This document shows positions 1 to 6,863 of a stretch of DNA of 22,154 bases, piece after piece; the first letter of the stretch is position 1, and each line of letters starts with the position of its first letter. The stretch is taken from the NCBI GenBank assembly GCA_035371485.1, contig DAOOWV010000015.1, positions 1 through 22,154 of the forward strand. Direction: 5' to 3'. The notes beneath the pieces are model-generated. The model worked only from the letters and a program-made list of their open reading frames with translations. It made no database searches and was not told the origin of the DNA. Both the position numbers and the translations under genes were made by a program. This DNA comes from DAOOWV01 sp035371485. Its GTDB lineage: Bacteria; Patescibacteriota; Dojkabacteria; JAFGLO01.

Positions 1-338
1 TTGTCAAAATAATTATAGTAACTATAATCGTTGTAACAAGGACTAATATTTGATAGTTTAACTATTTTAGGGCTGGAATTATCAGTATAAAATTGACTAT
101 AACACCCCGCCGATGTTAATGCTGCAATAATTTGGGAGTCATTAGCAGGCATAATAAGGCTGTCATTTGTTGTAGTAGTAGTTGCTGCTTGTATTTGTTT
201 ACCGTTTACTGAACTATCAATAAAATAACCATTGACAACATTTGTCAAGTCTTTAATCCACAATATAGGGCTTAAAGATAAAGGATTAAACCCTCCGCCC
301 CTTCTCGCACTAATTATATTTGCTAAAGCTAATATCAT
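1..338 (-). CDS. Putative virion (tail/fibre-type) protein, 3' end outside window
   Basis: An ATG at 338 opens a frame that runs about 112 codons to the left edge without a stop, so the C-terminus is missing. The visible protein starts with a short helix (MILALANIISARRGGG) followed by FNPLSLSPILWIKDL. A 'NPLSLSPxLWL' segment near the N-terminus is common in phage surface proteins that carry a LamG/concanavalin-like jelly-roll domain, and a later Gly/Ser/Thr/Asn-rich stretch fits a beta-rich structural protein. The start lies 6 bases after the stop of the gene at 345-671, as expected for the same transcript. Role as a tail or fibre component is inferred from that motif and from position at the end of a structural cluster. 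The missing part could change the call. Confidence 0.6.
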   Translation of the reverse strand, partial: MILALANIISARRGGGFNPLSLSPILWIKDLTNVVNGYFIDSSVNGKQIQAATTTTTNDSLIMPANDSQIIAALTSAGCYSQFYTDNSSPKIVKLSNISPCYNDYSYYNYFD

Positions 339-344
339 ATCTTA

Positions 345-671
345 TTATTTACCCCAATAACAACCAGAAGCTGTATTACCAACATTAACAGTAACTTCTC
401 TAACACATACATCATTCCATCCACCTTTGTAAAATGGCAATGGAACAGCTACATTACTTTCACTATTTTTCAATTTAACATATAATATCCCTTCTGAACC
501 AGTATTGGGGTCTATTGCTATATAAAACCCCTCTGGGTCAATTTTGCCATTTACTAAATCAAGTACACCACCATCTTTAGAAATTTGAAGTGTGGCTACA
601 TTCCCATATTTATCTAATAAATATTGACCAACACCCAAGTCTTTATTTGAACTATTATTACCAGTATTCAT
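345..671 (-). CDS. Small putative structural protein, unknown function
   Basis: Complete 108-residue frame from ATG at 671 to TAA. I do not recognise a named family. The N-terminus is Asn/Ser-rich and probably flexible. The rest alternates short hydrophobic strands (VATLQI, GFYIAI, GILYVKL) with a PLPFYKGGWNDVCVREV segment. A strand followed by 'P-x-GWN' and another hydrophobic strand is a pattern I associate with small beta-structured phage virion proteins, but that is a weak link. There is no signal peptide or membrane segment. It sits between two other small putative structural genes with gaps of only 6 to 11 bases, so it is very likely co-transcribed with them. A tail, fibre or decoration subunit is the best guess. 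Confidence 0.65.
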   Translation of the reverse strand: MNTGNNSSNKDLGVGQYLLDKYGNVATLQISKDGGVLDLVNGKIDPEGFYIAIDPNTGSEGILYVKLKNSESNVAVPLPFYKGGWNDVCVREVTVNVGNTASGCYWGK

Positions 672-682
672 GTCTTATATTT

Positions 683-1069
683 TTAACTTTTTAAATACGC
701 TGTTAAATAAAAATAAACAACCCTATCTCCATAATTCCAGCAAACAACTGGATTTACCATATTATTGGTTGTGTCAAATGTTTCTTCACCGTCTTGAGTT
801 GCCCCAGTGAATGTTGGCACATGTAATGCATTCCCATCACCTTGCAACAACAATAAGCACCCTTCTCCAAATTTTGAAGTAATAACTGGGATTTCAATTG
901 CTTTAGATAGTTTATAAACTTTATAATACTTCTCGGGAAATGTTAATTCCGCAATACCATTGAAGTCAGATGGTTCATTGTCTCTTTCAAAGAATGGGCC
1001 ACTTGGAACTCCACTTTGTTCATTCACATAAGTGTCTAAATTTTTAAAAGACATTGAAAACTTTTTCAT
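683..1069 (-). CDS. Small putative structural protein, unknown function
   Basis: Complete 128-residue frame, ATG at 1069 to TAA. The ATG overlaps the TGA of the upstream gene in an ATGA arrangement, which supports this start and suggests translational coupling. The N-terminus is basic (MKKFSMSFKNLDTYV), followed by a Pro/Gly/Asp-rich linker and then several beta-strand-like segments (AIEIPVITSKF, CLLLLQGDG, VVCWNYGDRVVYFYLTAYL). There is no convincing transmembrane helix or catalytic motif. Beta-rich composition and position in a cluster of small genes after the main structural genes suggest a virion surface or tail part. I cannot name a family. Confidence 0.65.
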   Translation of the reverse strand: MKKFSMSFKNLDTYVNEQSGVPSGPFFERDNEPSDFNGIAELTFPEKYYKVYKLSKAIEIPVITSKFGEGCLLLLQGDGNALHVPTFTGATQDGEETFDTTNNMVNPVVCWNYGDRVVYFYLTAYLKS

Positions 1070-1341
1070 TTGTAACTAAGTTTAAATGACTTTAATATTT
1101 TAGAACATTCTTGTGTAATTATATAAACATCATTTTCAGTTATAATAAAATCTTCCACATCTATGCCATCGTACATATAATCTAAAATTCCTATATATAC
1201 ATTTGCAGTGTTTAATATTTCCCTTTGCCTATCATAACTATATGATGAACCAATCCTATAATTATTTTCATATATAGAATTACATCTTATGTAACTTAAT
1301 TTTAATGCTAATGTTGAATTGTATAAATCAGTTTTAGTCAT
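1066..1341 (-). CDS. Small helical protein, unknown function
   Basis: Complete 91-residue frame from ATG at 1341 to TGA at 1066-1068, overlapping the next start by 4 bases (ATGA). The start is 1 base from the stop of the upstream gene, so the two are almost certainly translated together. The sequence is Tyr-rich and predicted mostly helical by eye, with a DYMYDGIDVEDFIITENDVYIITQECSKILK core. There is no membrane segment, no metal site and no recognised motif. The pairing with the upstream 154-residue protein, whose C-terminal half is also helical, may mean they act together, but this is inference from adjacency only. Confidence 0.6.
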   Translation of the reverse strand: MTKTDLYNSTLALKLSYIRCNSIYENNYRIGSSYSYDRQREILNTANVYIGILDYMYDGIDVEDFIITENDVYIITQECSKILKSFKLSYK

Positions 1342-1342
1342 A

Positions 1343-1807
1343 TTAAACTATATCTTGCAATAATTCCAAACATTCATTATAGCTTTCAATTGAACCTATT
1401 GTAGCCGCATATTCCATGCAATCCAACAGTCTCCTTTGTTCATCAAGCATGTATTTTTCTTTGCTATCCATCCCAAGTCTATAACTGAGATTATTCTTCA
1501 TTACAAGCATTGTAATTACAGCAGCAAATCCTTCGGTGCATCTTGCTAATTCACTAGCACCATCTTTTAAAATAAATACATAGATACCGTCTTCAAATTC
1601 AGTTATTGACAAGCCAAGGTCTGCTATTTCTATAACTATACCATTATTGATGTTTTCATCTGTAAATGTTATTACAGAGCCCAATATTACATTGTCTTTA
1701 TATACAGTTAATGTTTTTCCAGAAGTTGAAACTACAGTATCCCCAACATTTTGTATAGTAAAATATGTTGCATCAATTGATTCTTCTACAGCTAATGTTA
1801 TTGCCAT
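1343..1807 (-). CDS. Putative structural protein with beta N-half and helical C-half
   Basis: Complete 154-residue frame from ATG at 1807 to TAA. Residues 1 to about 90 look like a beta-sandwich (strands such as YFTIQNV, KTLTVYKD, IVIEIADL, DGIYVFILKDG). The 'GIY-x-F-x-L-x-DG' strand near the end of that half is typical of small phage baseplate, neck or tail proteins. Residues from about 95 onward are helical (MLVMKNNLSYRLG, MLDEQRRLLDCMEY, SYNECLELLQDIV). The start lies 2 bases after the TAA of the upstream coiled-coil membrane gene, consistent with one operon from the promoter at 2244-2275. The family is not recognised. Confidence 0.65.
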   Translation of the reverse strand: MAITLAVEESIDATYFTIQNVGDTVVSTSGKTLTVYKDNVILGSVITFTDENINNGIVIEIADLGLSITEFEDGIYVFILKDGASELARCTEGFAAVITMLVMKNNLSYRLGMDSKEKYMLDEQRRLLDCMEYAATIGSIESYNECLELLQDIV

Positions 1808-1809
1808 AA

Positions 1810-2199
1810 TTACCTAATTATAGATATTAATTTTAATATTGAATCCGGGCCAAATGCTGCAAGTAATACAAATACTACAATAACCCATATTGTTAATAAT
1901 ATTAATCCAATTGCTGGTTTTGCAAATATTTGTCTTATGAATTTTGTCTCAGTGGCAAGTTTTTTAACATTATCCCTATACTCACCTATTGGACAATTCC
2001 TACCCTTTTCTTCAACTAATAGTAGTCTATCAGATATTTCTTTAATTAGATCAGCATTAGACTTATTACTCTCTTTCTGGTCTTTAATATAGTCAGTGAG
2101 TAATTTATTCAGGTCTTGCAGTTCTTTTTCCACTTTATCAAACCTTAAGTTTAAATTATCTTCCTTTAGTTTTTCAATTTTATCTTCAATCTCACTCAT
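1810..2199 (-). CDS. Coiled-coil protein with C-terminal transmembrane helix (lysis or injection candidate)
   Basis: Complete 129-residue frame from ATG at 2199 to TAA. Residues 1-65 form a charged heptad-like coiled coil (EDKIEKLKEDN, VEKELQDLNKLL). A short NCPIGE turn at residues 68-73 holds the only Cys (C69). Residues about 96-116 (AIGLILLTIWVIVVFVLLAAF) form one strong transmembrane helix, followed by a short amphipathic tail. There is no N-terminal signal, so the protein should be membrane-anchored by its C-terminal end with the coiled coil in the cytoplasm or virion. The XhlA-type lysis accessory proteins have a similar coiled-coil-plus-membrane plan, and a tail-fibre trimer or injection role is also possible. 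It is the first gene after the promoter at 2244-2275, so expression may be set separately from the capsid genes. Confidence 0.7.
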   Translation of the reverse strand: MSEIEDKIEKLKEDNLNLRFDKVEKELQDLNKLLTDYIKDQKESNKSNADLIKEISDRLLLVEEKGRNCPIGEYRDNVKKLATETKFIRQIFAKPAIGLILLTIWVIVVFVLLAAFGPDSILKLISIIR

Positions 2200-2243
2200 T
2201 TCATAGTTAAAATACTTGATTGGACTTAAAGTTTGAGTTGCCC

Positions 2244-2275
2244 CAAATATAAATTATTTTATTGTAATTTGCAAA
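2244..2275 (-). promoter_or_regulatory. Bacteroidota-type promoter (TTTG-N20-TATATTTG)
   Basis: On the minus strand TTTG at 2275-2272 is followed after exactly 20 bases by TATATTTG at 2251-2244. This matches the primary-sigma promoter of Bacteroidota (TTTG near -33, TAnnTTTG near -7). It lies just after the terminator at 2286-2315 and about 45 bases before the ATG at 2199, so it would start the small-gene operon 2199 to 1. No Shine-Dalgarno sequence is seen before that ATG. Confidence 0.6.
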
Positions 2276-2285
2276 TTATTCATAT

Positions 2286-2315
2286 AAAAATAAGGGGAGA
2301 ATTAACTCCCCTTAT
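2286..2315 (-). terminator. Rho-independent terminator after the 516-residue structural gene
   Basis: Arms 2290-2299 and 2306-2315 form a perfect 10-bp stem with an AAGGGGAG core and a 6-base AATTAA loop. On the minus strand the stem is followed directly by TTTTT (2290-2286). It lies 19 bases after the TAG of the 2335-3885 gene, so it ends the transcript carrying the connector and large structural genes. Confidence 0.85.
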
Positions 2316-2334
2316 AAATTAAGTCATTTACATA

Positions 2335-3885
2335 CTATACGTTAAATACAGTCGCTAATGCATCGTTAGCTAAATCTGTAGGAGTTTGCTGAGTAGCAAT
2401 TACAATCCTAAATTTAGATTTAACTGATTGACCAATTGCTTCAAATCTAACATCAGATGCTTGGATTTCAAGATTGATTAAATCATATCCCCTACCAGCA
2501 ACTGCTTGAGTTCTCAATTGGGTTAATGGACGTTTGCTTATAATTGGGGCTTTATCCATCCATTGTGAATACATTTCCTGATAAGCAACTTGAGCATATG
2601 TACCTGTGCCATATTTAGGTTTTGTAGCCTTATATTCAACAAGTGAACCAAAATCTTCAGTTGTAATATCAAATGATACTAAAGAATTTGTTAATTCATC
2701 TGTAATAGGGTTGAATGGCTGTTCAAGTCCTGAGAATTTAAGACCCCAATATCCAGTAGCAGTTGTAACACCAGTTTGAGATGCAGCAGTTGTACCTTCA
2801 TAAACATAGCCAGTTTCACCTTGCCAAGGAACATCAAGTGTAAATGTTGCAGCACTTGAAGTAGTTGCAGCAGCTTTATACTTAACTGGGACAGCATCAC
2901 CACTAGCAATAGTTACTGCAATTGTAGCAAATGTTGAATCATCTTCACTTGACAATACTAATGGAGGAAGTGAATAGAACCCCGGGTTATAGGTAATTGT
3001 TACGGTAGTTGCACTTGCACTTGCTGTAGCTTGAGTTCCAGCGTTAATAGCTGTTGCAATAGCTGTAGCATTTTGAGCAGCTGTACCAGCATCTGCAACA
3101 TTATAAGCAGTTTCACCAATATAAATTACGTGGCGACCAGCATCTGTAGATGAACCAAGAACACTTGCAGTAAATGTAAATGTTCTGCCATTGCTTGATG
3201 GAGCATTGATAATATCAGCAGCAGTTACACTAGCGGTAGATGCTGTCAAAGTTGTATTACCAGCAGCAGCTTTAATGTAAGTTGAAACTACGGTTGAACC
3301 CTTTGTAAATTTGTAAATAGTTGCACTTCCTGTAAATGCAGCTACCGATGTAGTATCACAAACACGTTCACATCTAATTACTGGGTAAGGTTCACGTCCA
3401 GTTGTAAACTGACGTATAAAACTTTCCTGAAGACCTTTTGCCATATCAGCTTGTGAAGTTGATGTAGCTTTATAAGGCACTGTTTTAATCTCAGGAGCAT
3501 TGTTATAAGTATTTCTTGTATGATTCAAGATTACATGCAATACATATGTGCTTCCACTAACTGGAGTTCCAAACCCAGTCGTATTGTAGGTTGAATCATA
3601 CCCAAAATAGCTTACTTGTTGAGTATCTTGAACAAAGTCTTTTTTTACTTTAGTCAAGATATCATTATAACTAAAAATTGGAGAAAATACATATGTGCCA
3701 TCAGAATTTTTCTGAACTACACGTACTGGAGTTGTTCCAGATATAGCACTCTCCTCATTCTTGTTATCAAGAGCTCTTACTACAGCTACAGAACCATTAG
3801 CCATATCCGTATATAAGGCTTCGTCTGCAATACCATTAGCAACATTCCCAATAAAGAAATAAGTTGCATTTTTTTCATTAATCAT
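2335..3885 (-). CDS. Large virion structural protein with Ala/Thr/Ser-rich inserted domain
   Basis: Complete 516-residue frame from ATG at 3885 to TAG. Residues 1-180 and 380-516 look like a conserved folded body (DALYTDMANGSVAVV-like N-terminus; QVAYQEMYSQWMDKAPIISK and FEAIGQSVKSKFRIVIA near the C-terminus). Residues about 180-380 are low-complexity Ala/Thr/Ser-rich beta sequence. Within it, 'IYIGETAYNV...AAQNATAIATAINA...ATASASATTVTIT' (residues 254-298) matches the style of a small domain inserted in many phage tail tube, sheath and fibre proteins. The gene follows three connector-like genes and is closed by a strong terminator, so the product is probably abundant. A major tail or neck component is the best inference; a head decoration protein is possible. 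No export signal or catalytic motif is seen. Confidence 0.75.
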   Translation of the reverse strand: MINEKNATYFFIGNVANGIADEALYTDMANGSVAVVRALDNKNEESAISGTTPVRVVQKNSDGTYVFSPIFSYNDILTKVKKDFVQDTQQVSYFGYDSTYNTTGFGTPVSGSTYVLHVILNHTRNTYNNAPEIKTVPYKATSTSQADMAKGLQESFIRQFTTGREPYPVIRCERVCDTTSVAAFTGSATIYKFTKGSTVVSTYIKAAAGNTTLTASTASVTAADIINAPSSNGRTFTFTASVLGSSTDAGRHVIYIGETAYNVADAGTAAQNATAIATAINAGTQATASASATTVTITYNPGFYSLPPLVLSSEDDSTFATIAVTIASGDAVPVKYKAAATTSSAATFTLDVPWQGETGYVYEGTTAASQTGVTTATGYWGLKFSGLEQPFNPITDELTNSLVSFDITTEDFGSLVEYKATKPKYGTGTYAQVAYQEMYSQWMDKAPIISKRPLTQLRTQAVAGRGYDLINLEIQASDVRFEAIGQSVKSKFRIVIATQQTPTDLANDALATVFNV

Positions 3886-3916
3886 TGTAATTACGTATTA
3901 AGTTAAACAAAATTGT

Positions 3917-4549
3917 TTATTTATTGTTACTATTTAATATACTATTGCTTTTAAGAAACATATCTACTGCCATATCTATTATTTCCCATTGAAACACATC
4001 AGGCACTTCTATTTCAGAAGTTGGATTATCTTCTATTGTGTATTTGTTAGGTTCCCTAATGTACCCAACTTGATATGAGGTTATTGACGCACCACTTTGA
4101 TGAACCAATACATGTAATCTATTCGTACCACCATCGTCAATAATCTCAGCTCTCCAAACTAAGTATTCATATGGTTTCTTAAATGGATTCCTTATATTTG
4201 ACTGGTATGAGTCAAGTGATATTGGCCTTACCTTTGATTTATAATCAGTAGTCCCAACTCTTACATTAGCAACTTCAAGCACTGTATATAATAAATCAGT
4301 AGGTAATACAGCTTGTACAGAATTTGGCAATATTGTAGATGCTGTTACATTTAACACCTCACTTACAGTAAGTAAACTTAATGCTTTCCTAGCCTTCTCA
4401 TTATCTTCAAATTCTGCATAATACTTATCTATTAAATCATATAAACATTCATAGAATATACTGCTTATTTCACCAGTCGGCATGTCTATAACTAAATCAA
4501 GATTTCTAATCTTTCTTTCAAATTCATTATGCATTTCAGCTAATGTCAT
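3917..4549 (-). CDS. Putative head-tail connector protein, paralogue 3 of 3
   Basis: Complete 210-residue frame from ATG at 4549 to TAA. The ATG overlaps the TGA of the upstream paralogue by 4 bases. It follows the same plan as the two upstream genes: an N-terminal helix pair starting 'MxxEFERKIRNL', a 'LPTDLLYTVLEV' strand about 80 residues in, a 'RNPFKKPYEYLVW' turn, a 'SYQVGYIREPNKYT' strand and a C-terminal 'EVPDVFQWEIIDMAVDMFLKS' helix. This alpha-beta-alpha plan in about 210 residues, next to capsid genes, fits ring-forming connector or tail-tubular adaptors that sit under the portal. It is the most divergent of the three. The family assignment is inference; the shared plan is visible in the sequence. 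Confidence 0.7.
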   Translation of the reverse strand: MTLAEMHNEFERKIRNLDLVIDMPTGEISSIFYECLYDLIDKYYAEFEDNEKARKALSLLTVSEVLNVTASTILPNSVQAVLPTDLLYTVLEVANVRVGTTDYKSKVRPISLDSYQSNIRNPFKKPYEYLVWRAEIIDDGGTNRLHVLVHQSGASITSYQVGYIREPNKYTIEDNPTSEIEVPDVFQWEIIDMAVDMFLKSNSILNSNNK

Positions 4550-5217
4550 TTCTTATCCTCCTGCTTAGTTACTAGTAAATACTTTTCTCTTCTAAATATT
4601 TCAACAGCTTGTTGCACTATTTCTTCATGTAAGTATTCAGCTAATTCACAATCATTACTTCCTCCGAGTCCTATTTGTATTGGAGTTCTCAGGTATGTTA
4701 AAACAATTGCAGTTAATGTTGTAAACCTGTCAACAAATACTATTATTTTATTATTAGCTTCAAATATAACACCAGGTTTTCTTATAATTGGCTTATTAAA
4801 ACTATTTGTTGTGAAAGATTCAACTTCGTTGTAATTTATTATCTTATTGGGAACTGTACTTGTTGATGATATCACCGGACAAGCTGTTCTGGTTATTTTA
4901 CTATCACTCCTTATATAATATAGATAATCCGATGGCAACGCCATCATATTGCCATGTAGTATGTCAGTTAATGGTGTTATTGACGTTTCAGTAGTCCTAC
5001 CTATTAAATGTCTTAATTCATCAATGTTTTTATTTATATTTTCAATATTCTCCTTCATATTTAATGAAGGGAAATATTTAGCTTTCATTGTTCTTAATTG
5101 AGATATATTTAAATATGCAAATATTTCATCAGTATCCAGCCTGTCCTTAGTTTCAAATTCAGGATTTGATGTATATAATAACCTTTGAAATTCTATTTGC
5201 ATTTGTAATGCATTCAT
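4546..5217 (-). CDS. Putative head-tail connector protein, paralogue 2 of 3
   Basis: Complete 223-residue frame from ATG at 5217 to TGA, 2 bases after the stop of paralogue 1 and overlapping paralogue 3 by 4 bases. The N-terminal helices carry 'MQIEFQRLL' and 'TDEIFAYLNISQLRTMKAKY', matching 'LISKFNIRL' and 'NTEIYSLLNTAENEIIKKY' in paralogue 1. Then come 'MALPSDYLYYIRSDS', 'SFNKPIIRKPGVIF', 'ALTYLRTPIQIGL'-like strand (actually AIVLTYLRTPIQIGL) and the closing helix 'LAEYLHEEIVQQAVEIFRRE'. These shared landmarks in the same order argue for gene duplication. A role as a neck ring between portal and tail is inferred from position directly downstream of capsid genes. No catalytic residues are apparent. 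Confidence 0.72.
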   Translation of the reverse strand: MNALQMQIEFQRLLYTSNPEFETKDRLDTDEIFAYLNISQLRTMKAKYFPSLNMKENIENINKNIDELRHLIGRTTETSITPLTDILHGNMMALPSDYLYYIRSDSKITRTACPVISSTSTVPNKIINYNEVESFTTNSFNKPIIRKPGVIFEANNKIIVFVDRFTTLTAIVLTYLRTPIQIGLGGSNDCELAEYLHEEIVQQAVEIFRREKYLLVTKQEDKK

Positions 5218-5219
5218 AT

Positions 5220-5867
5220 TTATCCTTGTTGAGGTATTTTAGTTTTAAATATAGATTCTGCTGCTAAATTAACTGCCAAATCAACTAAATCATCGTGTAA
5301 AAATCCTGGCAATATTGAAGTATTTGAATCATCAATTCCTTTCTGAGCTAACACATATGTTAATTGGATTTGGTTAATATTTGTTGTATAGTAGTCAGGA
5401 ATTACAATTATATATGAATATGGGGCGGTTGATGCTTGATATCCAAATATAATCTTAGGATATTTGAAATATGGTTTATTGAAATTAGTTGTTACAAACT
5501 TTGACAAATCAGATGCCGATATTATCTCAGCTCTAACAAATTCAGATGTTATTGCAGGTTCAGTTCTTGTTACCCCAACCATAGCATCTATAAAAAATCT
5601 TACTGGTGATGAAACTATTGACGATATTGCAATACCATAAACACTTTCGCCAGATGGCAATGTCATTGGACTCATACTTCCACTATAAGTCCTTACTACA
5701 GTATATATTGACTTATAATCACCAAGTTGAGAATATTTCTTAATAATTTCATTCTCAGCAGTATTTAATAAACTGTAGATTTCAGTATTAGTAAAACCTG
5801 GGGCTGCCGCACTAGCAACAGCCTCAAGTCTTATATTAAATTTTGATATTAATTCAGCAGATGTCAT
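5220..5867 (-). CDS. Putative head-tail connector protein, paralogue 1 of 3
   Basis: Complete 215-residue frame from ATG at 5867 to TAA. The ATG shares one base with the TAA of the upstream gene (TAATG), a coupling arrangement. Landmarks in order are 'ELISKFNIRLEAV', 'TNTEIYSLLNTAENEIIKKYSQL', 'MTLPSGESVYGIAI', 'TNFNKPYFKYPKIIFGY', 'INQIQLTYVLAQKGI' and 'LPGFLHDDLVDLAVNLAAESI'. The 'NxFNKP...P.IIF' turn, 'LTY' strand and 'LxxxLHDDLVDLAV' closing helix recur in the next gene and more loosely in the third. Proteins of this size and plan near capsid genes are usually head completion or tail-tubular adaptors. No membrane segment or enzyme motif is present. Confidence 0.72.
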   Translation of the reverse strand: MTSAELISKFNIRLEAVASAAAPGFTNTEIYSLLNTAENEIIKKYSQLGDYKSIYTVVRTYSGSMSPMTLPSGESVYGIAISSIVSSPVRFFIDAMVGVTRTEPAITSEFVRAEIISASDLSKFVTTNFNKPYFKYPKIIFGYQASTAPYSYIIVIPDYYTTNINQIQLTYVLAQKGIDDSNTSILPGFLHDDLVDLAVNLAAESIFKTKIPQQG

Positions 5868-6772
5868 TAATCTTCTACCTTAGCTTTATCTTTTTGTTTA
5901 GTTACTGCAATTATTTTTGCATAAATTGGGTCATCAGGTTTTTGTTCCCAATGCTTCATCTGTGCAATTAATTCACCATAACTATATTTAGTATCAACTC
6001 CATTAATTATATAAGTCCCGACACCTTGTTTCAATACAACACCTTTATTTATCGCCTTAGCTATAAGTACTTTCGTGTTATATGCTTTATCTTTAAATAA
6101 AGAAATAAATCCTTCCTTATCGACATCAACAATTTTCTTAAGTTCCCCTATCAAGAACTTTGTATCAGCCTCTTGTGGGATTGAAACATTCTTTGACTTG
6201 TTCATGTAGTAGATATTGATAAAATCTCTCATCTTATCATTATTTCCCTGAAGCTTGCCAAGAGCTTCTCCAATCTCAATTAAGAATTGTGTTTCAGATA
6301 TAGCCTTTTCTTCTTCATAATTTTCATTAACAAATGCGTACCTAAACTGTCCATTAAATCTCGAATCCCAATCATTAGATATTTCTTTCTTCCAAGTTTT
6401 AAGAACTTTATATTCCAAATTTTCCCTTGGATTAGATAGGTCAAATTTCTTACCAATCTTCATCAACTCTGGAGTTTTTGTAATTGTTACATTAAATGAA
6501 CCCCAGAATTCATTATTCTTTTTATATGGGTTAAGATCCTCTCCAAGAATTTGAGAGAAGTATTCCATTTCGCCATCTTTAGTAAATGGATTGACAACCT
6601 TTTGTGTATGTTCGTCAACTTTTAAACAATACCTATCTGAAGCTCCATCCATTTTAAAATATGCAACATGTTTTTCATCATTAACCATGCCAGTCTTCCT
6701 TCCAATAGGTTTTAAATACACTACTCTTTTTTCCAAATATCCCTTCTCAATTGCTTCGTCTATACTAATCAT
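5867..6772 (-). CDS. Capsid-adjacent protein of unknown function
   Basis: I place the start at ATG 6772 (MISIDEAIEKGYLEKR), giving 301 residues. A longer reading from a TTG at 6829 would begin inside the terminator hairpin at 6821-6856 and adds only a low-complexity AT-rich tail, so I reject it. The protein is Lys/Glu-rich, with an N-terminal half of mixed strands (RVVYLKPIGRKTGMV, HVAYFKMDG, EFWGSFNVTITKTPELMKIG) and a helical C-terminal half (TQFLIEIGEALGKLQ, TKFLIGELKKIVDVDKEGFISLFKDKAYNTKVLIAKAI described in part). No catalytic motif is visible. It lies between capsid and connector genes and is probably involved in head assembly or completion, but I do not recognise its family. Confidence 0.7.
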   Translation of the reverse strand: MISIDEAIEKGYLEKRVVYLKPIGRKTGMVNDEKHVAYFKMDGASDRYCLKVDEHTQKVVNPFTKDGEMEYFSQILGEDLNPYKKNNEFWGSFNVTITKTPELMKIGKKFDLSNPRENLEYKVLKTWKKEISNDWDSRFNGQFRYAFVNENYEEEKAISETQFLIEIGEALGKLQGNNDKMRDFINIYYMNKSKNVSIPQEADTKFLIGELKKIVDVDKEGFISLFKDKAYNTKVLIAKAINKGVVLKQGVGTYIINGVDTKYSYGELIAQMKHWEQKPDDPIYAKIIAVTKQKDKAKVED

Positions 6773-6820
6773 GTTAAAATAATTAATTATTAATTTTGCT
6801 AAGTTAATTCCATTTTTAAT

Positions 6821-6856
6821 AAAAAACAAGGGTGTAGGTATATTTCTACACCCTTG
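6821..6856 (-). terminator. Rho-independent terminator directly after the capsid gene
   Basis: Arms 6827-6837 and 6846-6856 (CAAGGGTGTAG and its complement) form a perfect 11-bp stem with an 8-base loop. On the minus strand it is followed by TTTTTT (6826-6821). It begins 7 bases after the TAA of the major capsid gene. No TAnnTTTG box is seen between it and the next start at 6772, so downstream genes probably depend on read-through. Confidence 0.9.
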
Positions 6857-6863
6857 AGTATTT

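Noticed and set aside
3892..3909. A degenerate third copy of the 16-bp element (TGTTTAACTTAATACGTA) before the 516-residue structural gene.
   Set aside because: It needs a 2-base insertion and two changes, has lost the TAGCTA dyad centre, and lies within a few bases of the ATG where no -7 box could follow.
6773..6829. TTG-initiated N-terminal extension of the gene at 5867-6772.
   Set aside because: It would start inside the capsid terminator hairpin and adds only a low-complexity A+T-rich tail; ATG 6772 begins the well-formed protein.
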